64,000 bases of DNA from Lachnospiraceae bacterium (GTDB taxonomy: Bacteria > Bacillota > Clostridia > Lachnospirales > Lachnospiraceae): contig JAIDPF010000069.1 of NCBI GenBank assembly GCA_029062895.1, positions 24,466-88,465 on the forward strand, read 5' to 3'. The position numbers and the translations under genes are program-made. Within the stretch, counting starts at the first letter, position 1. Each line of letters begins with the position of its first letter. The notes beneath the pieces were generated by a model. That model was not told where the DNA came from. It saw nothing but the letters and a program-made list of their open reading frames with translations, and did no database searches. Positions 63,938-64,000 of this stretch are shown here, piece by piece.

Positions 63938-64000
63938 TTATATAACCAGCCCCGCGACAGTTGCCGCTACAGCTACGATTAGATAAACACTAGCTTGTAT
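63938..64000 (-). CDS. C-terminal end of a gene cut by the window edge (hydrophobic tail)
   Basis: The minus strand is open to the edge and ends with ASVYLIVAVAATVAGLVI before TAA. This is a probable terminal transmembrane helix. Only about 20 codons are visible, so the family cannot be named. Confidence 0.4.
   Translation of the reverse strand: MQASVYLIVAVAATVAGLVI

Overview
This 64-kb window looks like a chromosomal segment of a gut Firmicute of the Lachnospiraceae type. The evidence is a bile salt hydrolase, rubrerythrin, several radical SAM enzymes, an ECF transporter S component behind a cobalamin riboswitch, a subtilase of the CspA/B/C type, a PadR-DUF1700-DUF4097 operon, clustered large serine recombinases and strong AGGAGG-type ribosome binding sites. 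No rRNA, tRNA or CRISPR array was seen. Most genes lie on the minus strand. Assignments rest on motif and family recognition by eye; no database search was run.

Layout. 1-6001: a zinc-ribbon/TPR membrane protein (cut by the window edge), folC, a PadR-controlled envelope operon and a GH13 amylase. 6002-12477: a nuclease-helicase fusion, then the paired DUF4130 and radical SAM DNA-metabolism genes separated by a MITE-like element, then a GNAT acetyltransferase. 12541-16635: an Lsa-like ABC-F gene behind a long attenuator-like leader, an XRE regulator, an atypical PII protein and a polysaccharide deacetylase. 16659-25440: ACT-domain protein and phenylacetate-CoA ligase, two membrane proteins, an ABC permease remnant, a B12-riboswitch-controlled DUF4430 + ECF S component pair, metY, and a split purine pair (AICAR transformylase plus PurO-type IMP cyclohydrolase).

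25554-44481 is a surface polysaccharide region: an acyltransferase, nine glycosyltransferases, an FkbM methyltransferase, an ABC exporter, a Wzx-type flippase, a pyruvyl transferase and a PseC-like aminotransferase. It is interrupted by an AAA-ATPase/DUF1703 gene and a truncated hemerythrin gene. 44561-50667 holds DUF1846, HD-GYP, bile salt hydrolase, an NhaC antiporter and rubrerythrin.

The most interesting structure is an inferred mobile element of about 8.8 kb (about 50994-59810) inserted inside an S8 subtilase gene. The first ~556 codons of the subtilase lie at 59811-61478. Its missing last ~50 codons lie at 50843-50996, next to rubrerythrin. Joining the two across a short C-run restores an in-frame gene of about 606 codons. 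The element ends, brought together, form a quasi-palindromic site (ATATAACAC ... GTGTTATAT) around a C-run core, as expected for a large-serine-recombinase attP. Inside are three overlapping serine recombinases, a TauE/SafE permease and a small TnpW-like gene bracketed by 36-bp direct repeats, an AmrS-like radical SAM enzyme, and an unusual hemerythrin/receiver fusion. Precise excision would repair the protease gene, so this may be a reversible gene interruption.

Downstream of the split protease lie an AraC regulator, prfA, and the last codons of one more gene at the window edge.
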